DNA of 64,000 nucleotides from Chryseobacterium gambrini (GCF_900156825.1 NZ_FTOV01000002.1:372001-436000), one strand, 5' to 3'; numbered from the stretch's first letter, positions 35,764-45,720 are shown. Numbers and translations: made by a program. The notes: a model not told the origin generated them from the letters alone.

Positions 35764-35797
35764 ACTTTTTTCACTTCTAAATGCTAAATAAAATCAG

Positions 35798-35805
35798 TAA
35801 ATTTG
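35798..35805 (+). promoter_or_regulatory. -7 box TAAATTTG ending 6 bp before the NDH-2 ATG
   Basis: Exact TAnnTTTG. In this phylum transcription begins roughly 5-7 bp after the box, so the mRNA would start at or next to the ATG at 35812. The TTG inside the box is not a plausible start. No -33 TTG is seen. Confidence 0.55.
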
Positions 35806-35811
35806 TGTACT

Positions 35812-37074
35812 ATGGAAACACGCGAAAAGATCATCATCATTGGAGGAGGTTTTGCGGGGCTGCAGCTTGCGAAAACGTTGAATAACAAGAACAAAAAGGT
35901 TATTGTTCTGGATCGGGTAAACCATCATATGTTTCAGCCGCTTTTCTATCAGGTCGCATGCGGAAGGATAGAACCTTCCAATATCTCTTTTCCTTTCAGA
36001 AAAATTTTTCAGCGTTCCAGAAATACCCAGTTTCGTTTAACGGAGGTTAAGGAAATTGATACCGCAAATAATAAAGTCATCACCGACGAAGCGGAATTTA
36101 CCTACGATAAACTCATCATAGCAACAGGATGTAAAACCAATTTTTTTGGCAATAATGATCTTGCAGGAAAAGCTTTCGGAATGAAAAATACTCAGGAAGC
36201 GATCAGTATCCGGAATCATGTTTTAATGACTTTCGAAAAGCTGATTCTAGAAAAGAGCCGAAGCGACGACGGAAATTGGAATATCGTAATCGTAGGAAGC
36301 GGACCGACCGGAGTAGAATTAGCCGGAGCTTTTTCGGAGATGAAAAAAGAAATTCTTCCGCGCGATTATCCATACATGAATTTCGATCATCTGAAGATTA
36401 TTCTGGTGAGTTCTACAGAGAAACCTTTGGCGGTAATGAGCCCGGAAGCTCAGCAAAAATCTGAAAAATATTTAAAAGATTTAGGCGTTACATTTTTAAG
36501 TCAGGAATACGTTACAGATTATGACGGCGATAAAGTGTATATGAAAAGCGGAAAAACCATTCCGTCCAATAATGTAATCTGGGCAGCCGGAGTTACAGGA
36601 AATGTTGTAGATGGTTTTCCTGCCGAAAAATTAATAAAAAACAGATACATTACAGACCGATACAATAAAATAAAAGGCTACGATAATGTCTTTGCAATCG
36701 GAGATATTGCGTATATGGAAACTCCGAAATATCCGCAGGGTCATCCGCAGGTGGCAAACGTAGCAATTAATCAGGCAAAAAATTTAGGAAGGAATCTCTT
36801 AAAGAAGAATGGAGGTGAATGGGTGGAGTATGAGTACGACGACAAAGGTTCTTTGGCTACCATCGGAAAACACAGAGCGGTCGTAGATTTACCATTTGTT
36901 AAATTTCAGGGATTTCTGGCGTGGTATTTCTGGATGTTTTTACATTTAATGCTTATTTTAAGTGTAAGAAACAAGCTTGCCGTGTTCTTTAACTGGATGT
37001 GGAGCTATTTTAATAAAGATTCTTCTTTAAGATTGATAATTTTGCCAAATAAGAAAAACGAAACAGTACAATGA
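35812..37074 (+). CDS. ndh: Type II NADH:quinone oxidoreductase (NDH-2-like)
   Basis: 420 residues from the ATG at 35812. Transfers electrons from NADH to quinone without proton pumping. The FAD-binding start is [19 protein letters not shown] (G-x-G-x-x-G near residue 11). The NADH-binding Rossmann motif is [17 protein letters not shown] (about 160). [10 protein letters not shown] is the second FAD motif. A C-terminal membrane-associating helix ([20 protein letters not shown]) anchors it to the inner membrane. The N-terminal region [20 protein letters not shown] is typical of NDH-2. Its ATGA overlap with trmD suggests translational coupling. Confidence 0.9.
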   Translation: METREKIIIIGGGFAGLQLAKTLNNKNKKVIVLDRVNHHMFQPLFYQVACGRIEPSNISFPFRKIFQRSRNTQFRLTEVKEIDTANNKVITDEAEFTYDKLIIATGCKTNFFGNNDLAGKAFGMKNTQEAISIRNHVLMTFEKLILEKSRSDDGNWNIVIVGSGPTGVELAGAFSEMKKEILPRDYPYMNFDHLKIILVSSTEKPLAVMSPEAQQKSEKYLKDLGVTFLSQEYVTDYDGDKVYMKSGKTIPSNNVIWAAGVTGNVVDGFPAEKLIKNRYITDRYNKIKGYDNVFAIGDIAYMETPKYPQGHPQVANVAINQAKNLGRNLLKKNGGEWVEYEYDDKGSLATIGKHRAVVDLPFVKFQGFLAWYFWMFLHLMLILSVRNKLAVFFNWMWSYFNKDSSLRLIILPNKKNETVQ

Positions 37075-37742
37075 GAATTGATATAATAAGCGTGCTTCCG
37101 GAACTGATGGAAAGTCCGTTTAAAACTTCTATTTTAAGAAGAGCGATTGATAAAGGTTTGGCAGAAGTGCATTTCCATCATTTAAGAGATTGGGGAATCA
37201 ACAAAAAAAAACAGATTGATGATGAACCTTACGGCGGCGGCGCAGGAATGGTAATGATGGTGGAACCGCTGGATAACTGCATTTCAGAATTAAAATCCCA
37301 GAGAGAGTATGATGAGGTGATTTATCTTACGCCGGATGGAGTTACGTTAAACCAGAAAATTGCGAATACACTTTCTATTAAAAATAATCTCATTTTCCTA
37401 TGTGGTCATTATAAAGGAATCGACCAGCGTGTGAGAGATCTGCATATTACCAGAGAAATTTCGATCGGAGATTATGTTCTTACCGGCGGAGAATTGGCAG
37501 CCTGCGTTCTTGCAGACTCTGTCATCCGTCTGCTTCCGGGTGTTCTGAACGACGAGCAAAGTGCTTTGACGGACAGTTTTCAGGACGATCTTTTATCTCC
37601 TCCGATCTATACAAGGCCGGAAGTTTACAAAGGTTTAGAAGTTCCTAAAGTCTTGCTGAGCGGAAATTTTGCCAAAATTGAAGAATGGAGGCATGATGAA
37701 GCTGTAAGGATAACCACAGAAAAGCGTCCGGACTTGCTTTAA
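37071..37742 (+). CDS. trmD: tRNA (guanine-37-N1)-methyltransferase
   Basis: 223 residues. Methylates G37 of tRNAs with G36, preventing frameshifts. The SPOUT/knotted features are visible: [43 protein letters not shown] and [16 protein letters not shown] (the knot region). The start overlaps the stop of NDH-2 by 4 bp, and that pairing is not obviously functional. Essential housekeeping gene. Confidence 0.97.
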   Translation: MRIDIISVLPELMESPFKTSILRRAIDKGLAEVHFHHLRDWGINKKKQIDDEPYGGGAGMVMMVEPLDNCISELKSQREYDEVIYLTPDGVTLNQKIANTLSIKNNLIFLCGHYKGIDQRVRDLHITREISIGDYVLTGGELAACVLADSVIRLLPGVLNDEQSALTDSFQDDLLSPPIYTRPEVYKGLEVPKVLLSGNFAKIEEWRHDEAVRITTEKRPDLL

Positions 37743-38117
37743 AATAGATAAAAACAATCAGAGTTGTAAATAATCGGCAAATTTTATTGAAATTTTGACA
37801 ATAGCAAATCATAGCTGTTGTTGTAAAAATGATTGAAAAAATTCCTATTACCTAACTGTTCATAGAATTTTTTCTAACAAAAATCTAAATTTAAAAAACT
37901 GATTTTATTTGAGCTTAAAGGTAAATATTGTATAATGCATAATATTTTTAATTAAATTTATCTATTTGATTTAAAATATTCTTTTAATTATCTATATTTG
38001 AGTGATAAAATTAATTATCGAAATTTGTTAAAATTATTGACGATATATTAAATAAAATAATAAATTTACATAATCAATTAAAAAAAAGGAATTGTTTGAA
38101 ATCAGAAAAGTGTGGTA
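37743..38117. other. AT-rich intergenic region with TATATTTG box
   Basis: 375 bp between trmD and the EEP gene, extremely AT-rich. TATATTTG at 37993-38000 is an exact -7 match with TTG 24 bp upstream (37966-37968), slightly long spacing. The resulting leader would be about 110 nt. There is no hairpin terminator after trmD that I can support, and no ORF. Confidence 0.5.
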
Positions 38118-39053
38118 ATGGAGCTGTTTAGTTTTTACAACGTTGAAAATCTATTTTTACCGGATCCGAAACCAAAGCATAAATTAGATCCTACGATATC
38201 AGGACTCAGAAATTGGGATGAAGGAAGATACCGGAATAAGCTTTCCAAAATTGCACATGTTTTCAGACTGATGAAGGAGGAGAATGGTGTTCTGCCTTTT
38301 ATGATCGGCCTTTCTGAAGTTTCCGGAAGGAAAGTTCTGGAAGATCTTGTGGAGATGGAACCTTTCAATTCGCAATACGGAATTGTACACTACAATTCTA
38401 TGGACGAAAGAAGGGTAGATGTAGCCTTATTATATGATAAAAACAAAGTGGAAGTAATAGATTCAGAAACCATTACCTTCTTCTTTGAAATTATAAACAG
38501 AAGCACAGGAAATTACGATACAACAAGAGATATTCTTTACTCGAAAGTAAGATATAAAGACGAAATTATTAATGTTTTTATCGCGCATCTTCCCTCTAAA
38601 CGCGAAAAAGATGTTAATAAGCCCAAAAGAGACTTTATCCTTTCTGAAATTCGGGAAAGAATTCTGAAGCTTGTACATAATGATAAAGAAAACGTATTGC
38701 TGTGCGGTGATTTTAATGAAAACCCAGATGATGAAAATTTAGTAAAAATTCTTTTTGATGATGCAGGAATAAAAGTATTGGAAAATCCTTTCCAGCGTCT
38801 GTTTTCCACGAGAAATTATTCTACTTTTCATTATAAATCGGGATTGCTGTATGACCAGATCATTTTATCGAAGCCTTTCTTTAATGATGACCGTGGTCTG
38901 AAATTTCAGGAGGCAAAAATATTTAATTCTGAAAAACTCAGCAGCCGTGACAGAAAATTTGCAGGCAGACCCTACAGAACCTACGCAGGAACGAGGTATC
39001 TGGGAGGCTACAGCGATCATTTTCCGGTTTTTATAAAATTCAGGAATTTGTAA
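38118..39053 (+). CDS. Endonuclease/exonuclease/phosphatase (EEP) family hydrolase
   Basis: 311 residues from the ATG at 38118 (an upstream in-frame GTG at 38112 is less likely). EEP motifs in order: FSFYNVENLFL (Asn), MIGLSEVSGRKVL (catalytic Glu), RRVDVALLYDKN, LLCGDFNENPDD (Asp-x-Asn) and GYSDHFPVFIKF (Asp-His). No signal peptide, so cytoplasmic. Substrates in this fold range from DNA to inositol phosphates and lipids; none can be chosen here. It precedes the Lrp/deoC pair on the same strand by 32 bp. Confidence 0.9.
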   Translation: MELFSFYNVENLFLPDPKPKHKLDPTISGLRNWDEGRYRNKLSKIAHVFRLMKEENGVLPFMIGLSEVSGRKVLEDLVEMEPFNSQYGIVHYNSMDERRVDVALLYDKNKVEVIDSETITFFFEIINRSTGNYDTTRDILYSKVRYKDEIINVFIAHLPSKREKDVNKPKRDFILSEIRERILKLVHNDKENVLLCGDFNENPDDENLVKILFDDAGIKVLENPFQRLFSTRNYSTFHYKSGLLYDQIILSKPFFNDDRGLKFQEAKIFNSEKLSSRDRKFAGRPYRTYAGTRYLGGYSDHFPVFIKFRNL

Positions 39054-39085
39054 CAGACGTAAAAAACATAAATAAAGTAGAAAGA

Positions 39086-39556
39086 ATGAAAAATTCAAAC
39101 AACACGAGTTATCAGTTAGATTCAATCGATAAGGAAATTATCTATATGTTGATGGATAATGCCAAATCCTCTTTAGCTCATATTTCTAAGAATGTAGGGA
39201 TCTCCACAACGGCAGTTCACCAGAGAATTAAAAAACTGGAACAGGCGGGAGTAATCGAAAATTCTATTTCCTTTCTTAATCCTAAAAAGATAGGGTATAA
39301 AGTGATTTCCTACATCGGGGTATTTCTGGATCAGCCAAGTCATTATCCGGACATGGTAAAATCGCTTAAGGATATTAATGAGGTGGTGGAAGCACATTAC
39401 ACAACAGGGAATTATACCATTTTCCTGAAAGTTCTTTGTAAAGATAATGACCATCTTATGCAGATTCTGAGTAAGCTTCAGCAGCTAAAAGGGGTGATAA
39501 GAACAGAAACTTTCATATCTTTGGAACAGGGTATTTACAGACAACTGAAAGTATAA
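39086..39556 (+). CDS. Lrp/AsnC-family transcriptional regulator
   Basis: 156 residues. N-terminal helix-turn-helix: LDSIDKEIIYMLMDNAKSS, then HISKNVGISTTAVHQRIKKL, the typical AsnC/Lrp DNA-binding module. The C-terminal RAM/ligand domain has VISYIGVFLDQPSHYPDMVK and HYTTGNYTIFLKVLCKD. It forms a small unit with deoC, which begins 6 bp after its stop. Whether it regulates deoC or amino-acid genes is unknown. Confidence 0.94.
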   Translation: MKNSNNTSYQLDSIDKEIIYMLMDNAKSSLAHISKNVGISTTAVHQRIKKLEQAGVIENSISFLNPKKIGYKVISYIGVFLDQPSHYPDMVKSLKDINEVVEAHYTTGNYTIFLKVLCKDNDHLMQILSKLQQLKGVIRTETFISLEQGIYRQLKV

Positions 39557-39562
39557 TAAATT

Positions 39563-40306
39563 ATGAATATTGCACAATATCTGGATTCAACATATTTGAA
39601 AACACCTGCACAGTCGGGGCTGTCACAAGAAGAAACTTTACAGAAAGATATAGAACTCACGCAGGAAGCGATAGATCATGGTATTTTTGCTGTAATGATC
39701 CGTCCGGATTATGTATCTGAAATTAAAAAGTATATTCAGGAAAAGAATGCAGATGTTGTGGTAGGAACGGTGATCGGGTTTCATGAAGGAACCTATTCTG
39801 TAGACGAAAAACTTGCAGAGGCTGAAAAAGCAATTGCTGACGGAGCAGATGAACTGGATTTTGTGACCAATTACAGTGCTTATCTGAAAGGTGATCTTGA
39901 ACTCGTAAAAGAGGAGTTTGTACAATGTACAAAGCTTTGTCTGGAACATCATAAAATTGCAAAATGGATCATCGAAATTGCCGCTTTAAACGATGGGCAA
40001 ATTGCTGATCTTACCAAAAACATTTCAGGTTGGGCAGAAGAAAATTTTTCTGAAAACGATTTATCCAAAATTTTCGTAAAGTCTTCCACAGGTTTCTATG
40101 AGACAGAAGGAAGAAAACCCAACGGAGCAACATTTGAAGGAATTAAAATCATGCTGGAAAACGCCGGAAAACTTCCTGTAAAAGCAGCAGGAGGAGTAAG
40201 AACTCCGGAAGATGCCGAAAAAATGATCAGTCTTGGTGTAAAAAGAATAGGAACTTCATCTGCATTGGCGTTAATTAAAAATCAATCAGCTTCGGAAGGA
40301 TACTAA
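39563..40306 (+). CDS. deoC: Deoxyribose-phosphate aldolase
   Basis: 247 residues. Cleaves 2-deoxyribose-5-phosphate to glyceraldehyde-3-phosphate and acetaldehyde. Schiff-base lysine in FVKSSTGF (near residue 174). Other motifs are TVIGFHEGTYSVDEKLAEAE, ADELDFVTNY, and VKAAGGVRTPEDAEKMI (second active lysine), with GTSSALAL binding phosphate. Start overlap/spacing with the Lrp gene (6 bp) indicates coexpression. Housekeeping nucleoside catabolism. Confidence 0.96.
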   Translation: MNIAQYLDSTYLKTPAQSGLSQEETLQKDIELTQEAIDHGIFAVMIRPDYVSEIKKYIQEKNADVVVGTVIGFHEGTYSVDEKLAEAEKAIADGADELDFVTNYSAYLKGDLELVKEEFVQCTKLCLEHHKIAKWIIEIAALNDGQIADLTKNISGWAEENFSENDLSKIFVKSSTGFYETEGRKPNGATFEGIKIMLENAGKLPVKAAGGVRTPEDAEKMISLGVKRIGTSSALALIKNQSASEGY

Positions 40307-40335
40307 GGGAAAGGAAAAAAACTAACAGTGAAAAT

Positions 40336-40370
40336 AAAAAACCATCAACTTACTATTGATGGTTTATTTT
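40336..40370. terminator. Bidirectional terminator between deoC and dus
   Basis: Stem AACCATCAA (40340-40348) / TTGATGGTT (40356-40364) with loop CTTACTA and T-rich or A-rich flanks on both sides, between convergent genes. Confidence 0.9.
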
Positions 40371-41369
40371 TTATGCCTGTTGCGCTAAATATTCAGTATA
40401 AAACTCCTGCGTTTCTTTAATCAGCGCATCCATTTCTGCTAAAGTAAACACTTCTAAAAATTTCTTTCTGAAATCTTTAAAATGAGGAACTCCACGGAAA
40501 TAATTGCTGTAATGCTGTCTCATTTCCACCAGTCCTAATCTTTCGCCTTTCCATTCTGCGCTCCATTCTGCGTGTTGACGAACAGCCAGTAATCGGTCTT
40601 CGATTGTAGGAGCCGGCAAATGTTCTCCGGTTTTAAAGAAATGCTTGATTTCGTTAAAAATCCAGGGATAACCAATCGCTGCACGACCGATCATAATACC
40701 GTCGCACGCATATTTTTGTTTGTACTCCAATGCTTTTTCAGGAGAATCGATATCACCGTTCCCGAAAATCGGAATTTCTATATTAGGATTTTGTTTAATT
40801 CTTGAAATATGTTCCCAGTCAGCTTCCCCTTTGTACATCTGCGCGCGGGTTCTCGCGTGAATGGTTAATGCTTTGATGCCTGTTTCCTGAAGACGTTCTG
40901 CCACTTCATCAATATTAATGGAAGTACTGTCCCAACCCAAACGCGTTTTTACCGTTACAGGAAGGCTTGTAGAACGCACTACGGCTTTGGTAAGACGAAC
41001 CATAAGATCAATATCCTTCAAAACTCCTGCTCCTGCTCCTTTACAGACCACTTTTTTTACAGGACATCCGAAATTGATATCAACCAGATCCGGATTTACC
41101 GTTTCCACAATTCTTGCAGACATTGCCATCGCTTCTTCGTCACCTCCAAAAATCTGAATTCCGACAGGTCTTTCATAATCGAAAATATCAAGCTTTTTTC
41201 TGCTCTTGATGGCATCACGAATTAATCCTTCCGAAGAGATAAACTCCGAATACATTAAATCTGCTCCGTGCATTTTGCAAAGTCTTCTGAACGGCGGATC
41301 ACTCACATCTTCCATCGGTGCAAGCAAAAGCGGAAATTCCGGCAGTTCTATATTGCCAATTTTTATCAT
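40371..41369 (-). CDS. dusB: tRNA-dihydrouridine synthase
   Basis: 332 residues. Reduces uridine to dihydrouridine in tRNA using FMN and NADPH. TIM-barrel motifs: LLLAPMEDVSDPPFRRLC (FMN-binding start), VDINFGCPVKKVVCKGAGAG (catalytic Cys in NFGCP), VKTRLGW, TIHARTRAQMYKGEADW, and IPIFGNGDIDSPEKAL with CDGIMIGRAAIGYPWIF. The pattern is closest to DusB. Single gene. Confidence 0.94.
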   Translation of the reverse strand: MIKIGNIELPEFPLLLAPMEDVSDPPFRRLCKMHGADLMYSEFISSEGLIRDAIKSRKKLDIFDYERPVGIQIFGGDEEAMAMSARIVETVNPDLVDINFGCPVKKVVCKGAGAGVLKDIDLMVRLTKAVVRSTSLPVTVKTRLGWDSTSINIDEVAERLQETGIKALTIHARTRAQMYKGEADWEHISRIKQNPNIEIPIFGNGDIDSPEKALEYKQKYACDGIMIGRAAIGYPWIFNEIKHFFKTGEHLPAPTIEDRLLAVRQHAEWSAEWKGERLGLVEMRQHYSNYFRGVPHFKDFRKKFLEVFTLAEMDALIKETQEFYTEYLAQQA

Positions 41370-41492
41370 GGTGCAAATTTACGAATTTCTGAGCATTTCA
41401 GAATTTGATAATTTCTATTAATGTAATTGCTGTCAAATAAGCAGTGTAAAAAACGAAAATCTCAGGTAAATTATAATACTAAGCAAGAAATT

Positions 41493-41560
41493 TAAAACCC
41501 TCAAACCCTCCAACTCTCCGATTCAAAAACTCTCCAACTCAAAAATCCTCCGACTCTAAA
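41493..41560. repeat. Pyrimidine-rich CTCCAACTCT-type degenerate tandem repeat
   Basis: Successive units such as CCCTCAAACCCTCC, AACTCTCC and ACTCTCCAAC lie just after the stop of the large outer-membrane protein gene. The composition matches the right half of the 30676-30880 repeat. There is no complementary purine-rich arm here. Confidence 0.45.
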
Positions 41561-44500
41561 AACTGGCCTTCACCTGCATACTTCCGATATGAATCGTGCG
41601 GTCTCCGGAGTTTCTGCCTTCGTAATTTAAATTTAGCTGAAGGAAAGAATTAATCGCCTGCTGAATGAAAACACTCCAAACCTGATTTTTCCCCGGTTTT
41701 AAACCATCCAACATCTGGTTTCCGACAATACTGAAATTGTTACCGTTAAAATTATTATTGATGAACGAGAAATTTCCTCTGATGGACGTTTTTCTTCGTT
41801 CCCACTGAATCGTTCCCGTAACGTCAAAAGCTTTCAGCAATTCTTCTCCATCCACTCTCTGTTTCTGGCGGAATGCCGAAGAAAGTTCAGCCTGAATGGC
41901 ATCGGTAAACTTATAGGTTGCCTTTGGTTTTGTTTCAAAATTATTCAGACGGTAATCTCTTGTAGAAAATAACTGTGAAGAATTTTGAATATCATGAACC
42001 GAATTTTCCCAGTCGATACGGAATTCTTTATTAAACCAATAGCCGATATTCAGGAAATGCGAAACCTGTTCGCGCTCCTCATTACTGAAATTCGCATTGA
42101 TGAGGTTATCATTGGAGATGAAACGGTAATTTCCGTTCCAGCCGGATTTGTCGGTCGGACTGAACTGTGCGGAAGCCAGAATATTCTGATTTTTAAGAAT
42201 CATGTCATCACTCTTCTCAAAAGGATTCAAAACCAGAACTTTGTCTTTTTTGAAGAATGAATTTTGTGAGTTTAATGAAATATTGAAATTCCAGCGTTTT
42301 AAAAATTTATTTTCAGAATTAAAAACAATCGATGGATTCACAAATAACGCGAGCTGAATTTTATTTTTGTTGGAAGGTATATAACGTACGGAATTCGTGT
42401 AGATTCTAATGTACTGCGCCAAATCGGAATATTCGGCAATTTCAAATTCATCAAGCTGCTGAACACCGTCTCCGTTGTAATCCGTCCATTTGTAAATTCC
42501 CTGTCCGTCCGTTACTTTAATATACTGAAACTCTCTTTGTGCTTCCTGTCCGTTCCCAAGTTCATAGAAAGCCTGCAAACGCATTCCGTTCTTGAAAAGC
42601 TGCTGATTATAAAGAATATTTCCGACAACGAAGTCATTGTTTCTCGAAAGATCCACATCCTGATTCTGATAAAAGAACTTTCTGTAGTGGAGTAGGGCAT
42701 TTAACGTTGTTTTTTCTGTTTTGATGATCTGGCTTTCTGCCATAATTCCCAAAATATTATTCATGTTCTGAAGTCGGTTGTCCCGCACAGAATCATTATC
42801 TCGCATATAAACCTTTGCCAAAAGTTTGGTTCTTGTACTGTCTCCGATTTTTTTCTGAACAAAAATTTCTTTCCAGCTGAAACTGGTAACATCCATAAGC
42901 TGAGTATCGTTGTACTTCTTTTCGTTGTGTTCCATGCTTCCGCCAATCGCCCAGCTTCCCTTTTTGCCGGTAAACTCAGTGGAAACCCCGCCTCTGATGA
43001 ATTTGGTGTCCTGAAGTACAGCATTGGTATTCAGATAGGATAAATTTCCTTTTGTGAAAAATTTACCGCTGATCCACCCAAAATCCAGATCATTCTTTAT
43101 TCCTTTATATGTTTCCTGCTCATCAAGATAGTTGATTCGGTAATTTAATGTTGATTTATTATTCCATTTATTCAAAAAGCTGAAAATAAATCTGTTCTGC
43201 GTTCTTCCGCTGAATTCCTGCGCCAGATTGAAATCTCTTGAGAATTCCACATCATTAATTCGGTCTAAAATATGAAACTGCTTGTCTATGTATTGATATT
43301 CGAAATTCGGAGTTCCTTTCCAGTTGTTTTTGGTGAAGGTTTTGTTTCCGAAAACTCTCCATGCATATCCAATATTTTGCTGAGAATCTTTTGATGAAAA
43401 TAAATTGACATCATAATTGCTCAAAGAAATATCCGCTCCAATTTTTCCGTCTTTCAATAAATATTCTGAATTTACAGAATATACCTGAGATTTTTCCGGT
43501 GAAGGAAGTTTCCTTACGGCACGATAATCTCCCATATTGGGACCAACGTATGCGAAAACACGACCGTTATTCGTAGTCTGCGTAATTTTGTAATCTCCTA
43601 AATTAGCCCCGAAATACGTATAAGAAACGCTGTACAATGTTTGTGTGGCATCGGTTGAAAACTCATAATAATTTCCTCCCGAACTTTGAACCAGTTTGTA
43701 TAAGATTTTATTGACATCATATTCTGTAACCACACCTGATGGAGCATACATTAAATTCGGATTGTTTCCGGCATCTGCAAGAATCTGCTGATCTTCCTGT
43801 GAAAGATTTAAAGAAAGCGGTGCATTTTTATTGTCGTTTTCCATAAACCAGTTCAGTCCGAGCTTCAGTTTCTCTCTTTTATGCTCAACTTTTCCGGTAA
43901 ATAAATATCTGGAATAATTTCTGTTGGTATAATTATAAGATATCGTAATGAAATTCTGCTGGAAAATCGGTCGGAAACTGGTAAAAGTAACTTCTCCGGT
44001 ATTGTAATTGATGATATAATCCTGATTTTCACCACGCTTCATCAAGATTCCGTCGATGAAAACCTGTTCAGAACCTGAAATTAAAGTGATAAACTGTTCG
44101 CCGTTTTTTCCGGTTAAACGGTAAGGACCCTGATTTCCTTCCACTCCCTGAAAACGGATTCTGTGAAATTCACTTCGTGCAACCCCCATCGAAACATCCA
44201 CAAAGGTTTTGTTCTCTTTCCCGAATTCCGTCTGAAATTCGAGTCCCATGCTTCTTCGCTGATATTTAGCGAAATAATTTTTAGCTTCCACCAAATCCAG
44301 ATGTCCCGCTCTCAATATCGATTTATCTTTGATATTAAGCTGCATATAAATTTTGTCGAATTCCTCAAGCGTTTGTGTATATCCATCTGCCTGAATCGGG
44401 AGATTATGATCCGAAATACTTGCAAGAATGGTTACGTCTTTTGAAAGTCTTCCGGAAATTTGTAAATCCATTGAACTTTGTACAGACTGCCCCTGATTGT

Positions 44501-44804
44501 TACCAAACGTAATCCCGCGAATGATGGATCCTTTGGAATTTAATTCCCCTAAAAATCTTTTTTTATCATTTTTAGCCAAAACTCCTTCATCTACAATGAT
44601 GCGGTTGTTAGTTTTAACAAAATCGAGGGTATCTTTTGCGAAAATATCCTGCTCAAATCTGGCTGCGAGAATGCTGTCCTGCTTAAGACTGTCATTCTTA
44701 AGAGTGTCTTGCGGAAGATTGGGATTTTTCCATGTAAATACCTGAGCATTTCCTGAAAATATGCCCACGAACAACAACACGAATATCAGAATAAAATTTC
44801 GCAA
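41556..44804 (-). CDS. Large outer-membrane beta-barrel protein with SprA-like segment
   Basis: 1082 residues. Signal peptide with cleavage near FSGNAQ. The body is beta-rich with long barrel-like strands (FRPIFQQNFITISYNYTNRN) and no recognised catalytic motif. Residues about 220-280 read NQGPYRLTGKNGEQFI, SGSEQVFIDGILMKRGENQD and YIINYNTGEVTF, the pattern (G-S-E-x-V-x-x-x-G-x-x-x-x-R-G) repeated in SprA, the T9SS translocon, where it occurs more than once. Here it is seen once and the protein is less than half of SprA length. It ends SMQVKASF with terminal Phe as in outer-membrane barrels. Function is not assigned; a SprA-related or translocation-type role is speculation. Confidence 0.65.
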   Translation of the reverse strand: MRNFILIFVLLFVGIFSGNAQVFTWKNPNLPQDTLKNDSLKQDSILAARFEQDIFAKDTLDFVKTNNRIIVDEGVLAKNDKKRFLGELNSKGSIIRGITFGNNQGQSVQSSMDLQISGRLSKDVTILASISDHNLPIQADGYTQTLEEFDKIYMQLNIKDKSILRAGHLDLVEAKNYFAKYQRRSMGLEFQTEFGKENKTFVDVSMGVARSEFHRIRFQGVEGNQGPYRLTGKNGEQFITLISGSEQVFIDGILMKRGENQDYIINYNTGEVTFTSFRPIFQQNFITISYNYTNRNYSRYLFTGKVEHKREKLKLGLNWFMENDNKNAPLSLNLSQEDQQILADAGNNPNLMYAPSGVVTEYDVNKILYKLVQSSGGNYYEFSTDATQTLYSVSYTYFGANLGDYKITQTTNNGRVFAYVGPNMGDYRAVRKLPSPEKSQVYSVNSEYLLKDGKIGADISLSNYDVNLFSSKDSQQNIGYAWRVFGNKTFTKNNWKGTPNFEYQYIDKQFHILDRINDVEFSRDFNLAQEFSGRTQNRFIFSFLNKWNNKSTLNYRINYLDEQETYKGIKNDLDFGWISGKFFTKGNLSYLNTNAVLQDTKFIRGGVSTEFTGKKGSWAIGGSMEHNEKKYNDTQLMDVTSFSWKEIFVQKKIGDSTRTKLLAKVYMRDNDSVRDNRLQNMNNILGIMAESQIIKTEKTTLNALLHYRKFFYQNQDVDLSRNNDFVVGNILYNQQLFKNGMRLQAFYELGNGQEAQREFQYIKVTDGQGIYKWTDYNGDGVQQLDEFEIAEYSDLAQYIRIYTNSVRYIPSNKNKIQLALFVNPSIVFNSENKFLKRWNFNISLNSQNSFFKKDKVLVLNPFEKSDDMILKNQNILASAQFSPTDKSGWNGNYRFISNDNLINANFSNEEREQVSHFLNIGYWFNKEFRIDWENSVHDIQNSSQLFSTRDYRLNNFETKPKATYKFTDAIQAELSSAFRQKQRVDGEELLKAFDVTGTIQWERRKTSIRGNFSFINNNFNGNNFSIVGNQMLDGLKPGKNQVWSVFIQQAINSFLQLNLNYEGRNSGDRTIHIGSMQVKASF

Positions 44805-44888
44805 ATCTCTAAAAATAAAGCGTAAAAATACTTAAAAATACTTTATGGAAAGGGTTTTAGTATTATTAACAGAAAATTAACCCAATTA

Positions 44889-44920
44889 TTGCATTACTAA
44901 AAAAAAATGGTGTACTTTTG
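44889..44920 (+). promoter_or_regulatory. Promoter TTG-N21-TACTTTTG for T9SS cargo 1
   Basis: TTG at 44889-44891 and TACTTTTG at 44913-44920 (exact TAnnTTTG), 21-bp spacing, 35 bp before the ATG. The leader carries ATTAATAATTAAA, shared with the next gene. Confidence 0.7.
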
Positions 44921-44955
44921 GCCTGTAAATTATTAATAATTAAATTTTTTAAGTC

Positions 44956-45696
44956 ATGAAAAAACTTTATTTCTTAGCCTTAATTGGCTTTTCAGGATTA
45001 ACTTTTGCACAAGGGTCTGAATCATTTACAAATTTAAATGCATCAGCAAGTTCATATGTCGGGGGAAGTTATTCTGGAGATAATGGAGTTACTTGGACAT
45101 ATTCAGGAGCAAGAAAAGTTACCTCTACAGATAACGTTACAGGAACTTCCGTTGGGTTTGACTCAAGTGGAACAAGAAATGTAAAAGCCAATTCAGGAGC
45201 AAACGGAGTGGGTACAATTACTTATACTGTAAGATCTTATTTTACTGCAGGAACTGGTGCTAACAGAACGATGGCTGTGTATGTTAATAATATTCAGGTA
45301 GATAATTATTCATTAGCAGCAATGGATACGAATTATACAAGATCTGTAACCGTAAATACTCCTGGAGATGTTGTTATAGAATTTAGATCAACAGGAAGTA
45401 GACAGATTGTTTTAGATGATGTTTCATGGACGCAATTGGGAGGAACATTATCTGCTAACGATTTATCTAAAGCAAAAGAGACTTTTGTTAAAAACTCTTT
45501 AATAACAAATAATGAAATTGTTTTCGGAGCAGACTCTAAAGAGGTGAAAATTTATACAATGAATGGACAAATGATAAAGTCTGTTTCAGTAAAAGAGAAT
45601 CAATCTGTAAATGTTTCTGAACTAAAAGAAGGGAACTATATTGTAACGGGAATACTAAACGGTAAAAAAGTTTCTGAGAAAATTATTAAAAAATAA
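44956..45696 (+). CDS. Small secreted T9SS cargo protein (tandem copy 1)
   Basis: 246 residues. Signal peptide with cleavage near LTFAQ. The central region (about 25-160) is a beta-sandwich-like domain with GTRNVKANSGANGVGTITY, AVYVNNIQVDNY and RQIVLDDVSW, resembling carbohydrate- or calcium-binding jelly-roll folds. The C-terminal 75 residues form a T9SS-type sorting domain lacking the usual YPNP word: EIVFGADSKEVKIYTMNGQM, then ELKEGNYIVTGILNGKKVSE. It shares that tail with the next gene. Its location would be extracellular or on the surface. Function unknown. Confidence 0.8.
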   Translation: MKKLYFLALIGFSGLTFAQGSESFTNLNASASSYVGGSYSGDNGVTWTYSGARKVTSTDNVTGTSVGFDSSGTRNVKANSGANGVGTITYTVRSYFTAGTGANRTMAVYVNNIQVDNYSLAAMDTNYTRSVTVNTPGDVVIEFRSTGSRQIVLDDVSWTQLGGTLSANDLSKAKETFVKNSLITNNEIVFGADSKEVKIYTMNGQMIKSVSVKENQSVNVSELKEGNYIVTGILNGKKVSEKIIKK

Positions 45697-45720
45697 TTTT
45701 AATAATTTGTTAAATACTCA

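Noticed and set aside
35736..35774. Upstream ATG for the GH25 gene
   Set aside because: The TAGTTTTG box at 35756-35763 would fall inside the coding region, and the shorter start gives a clean basic-plus-membrane N-terminus.
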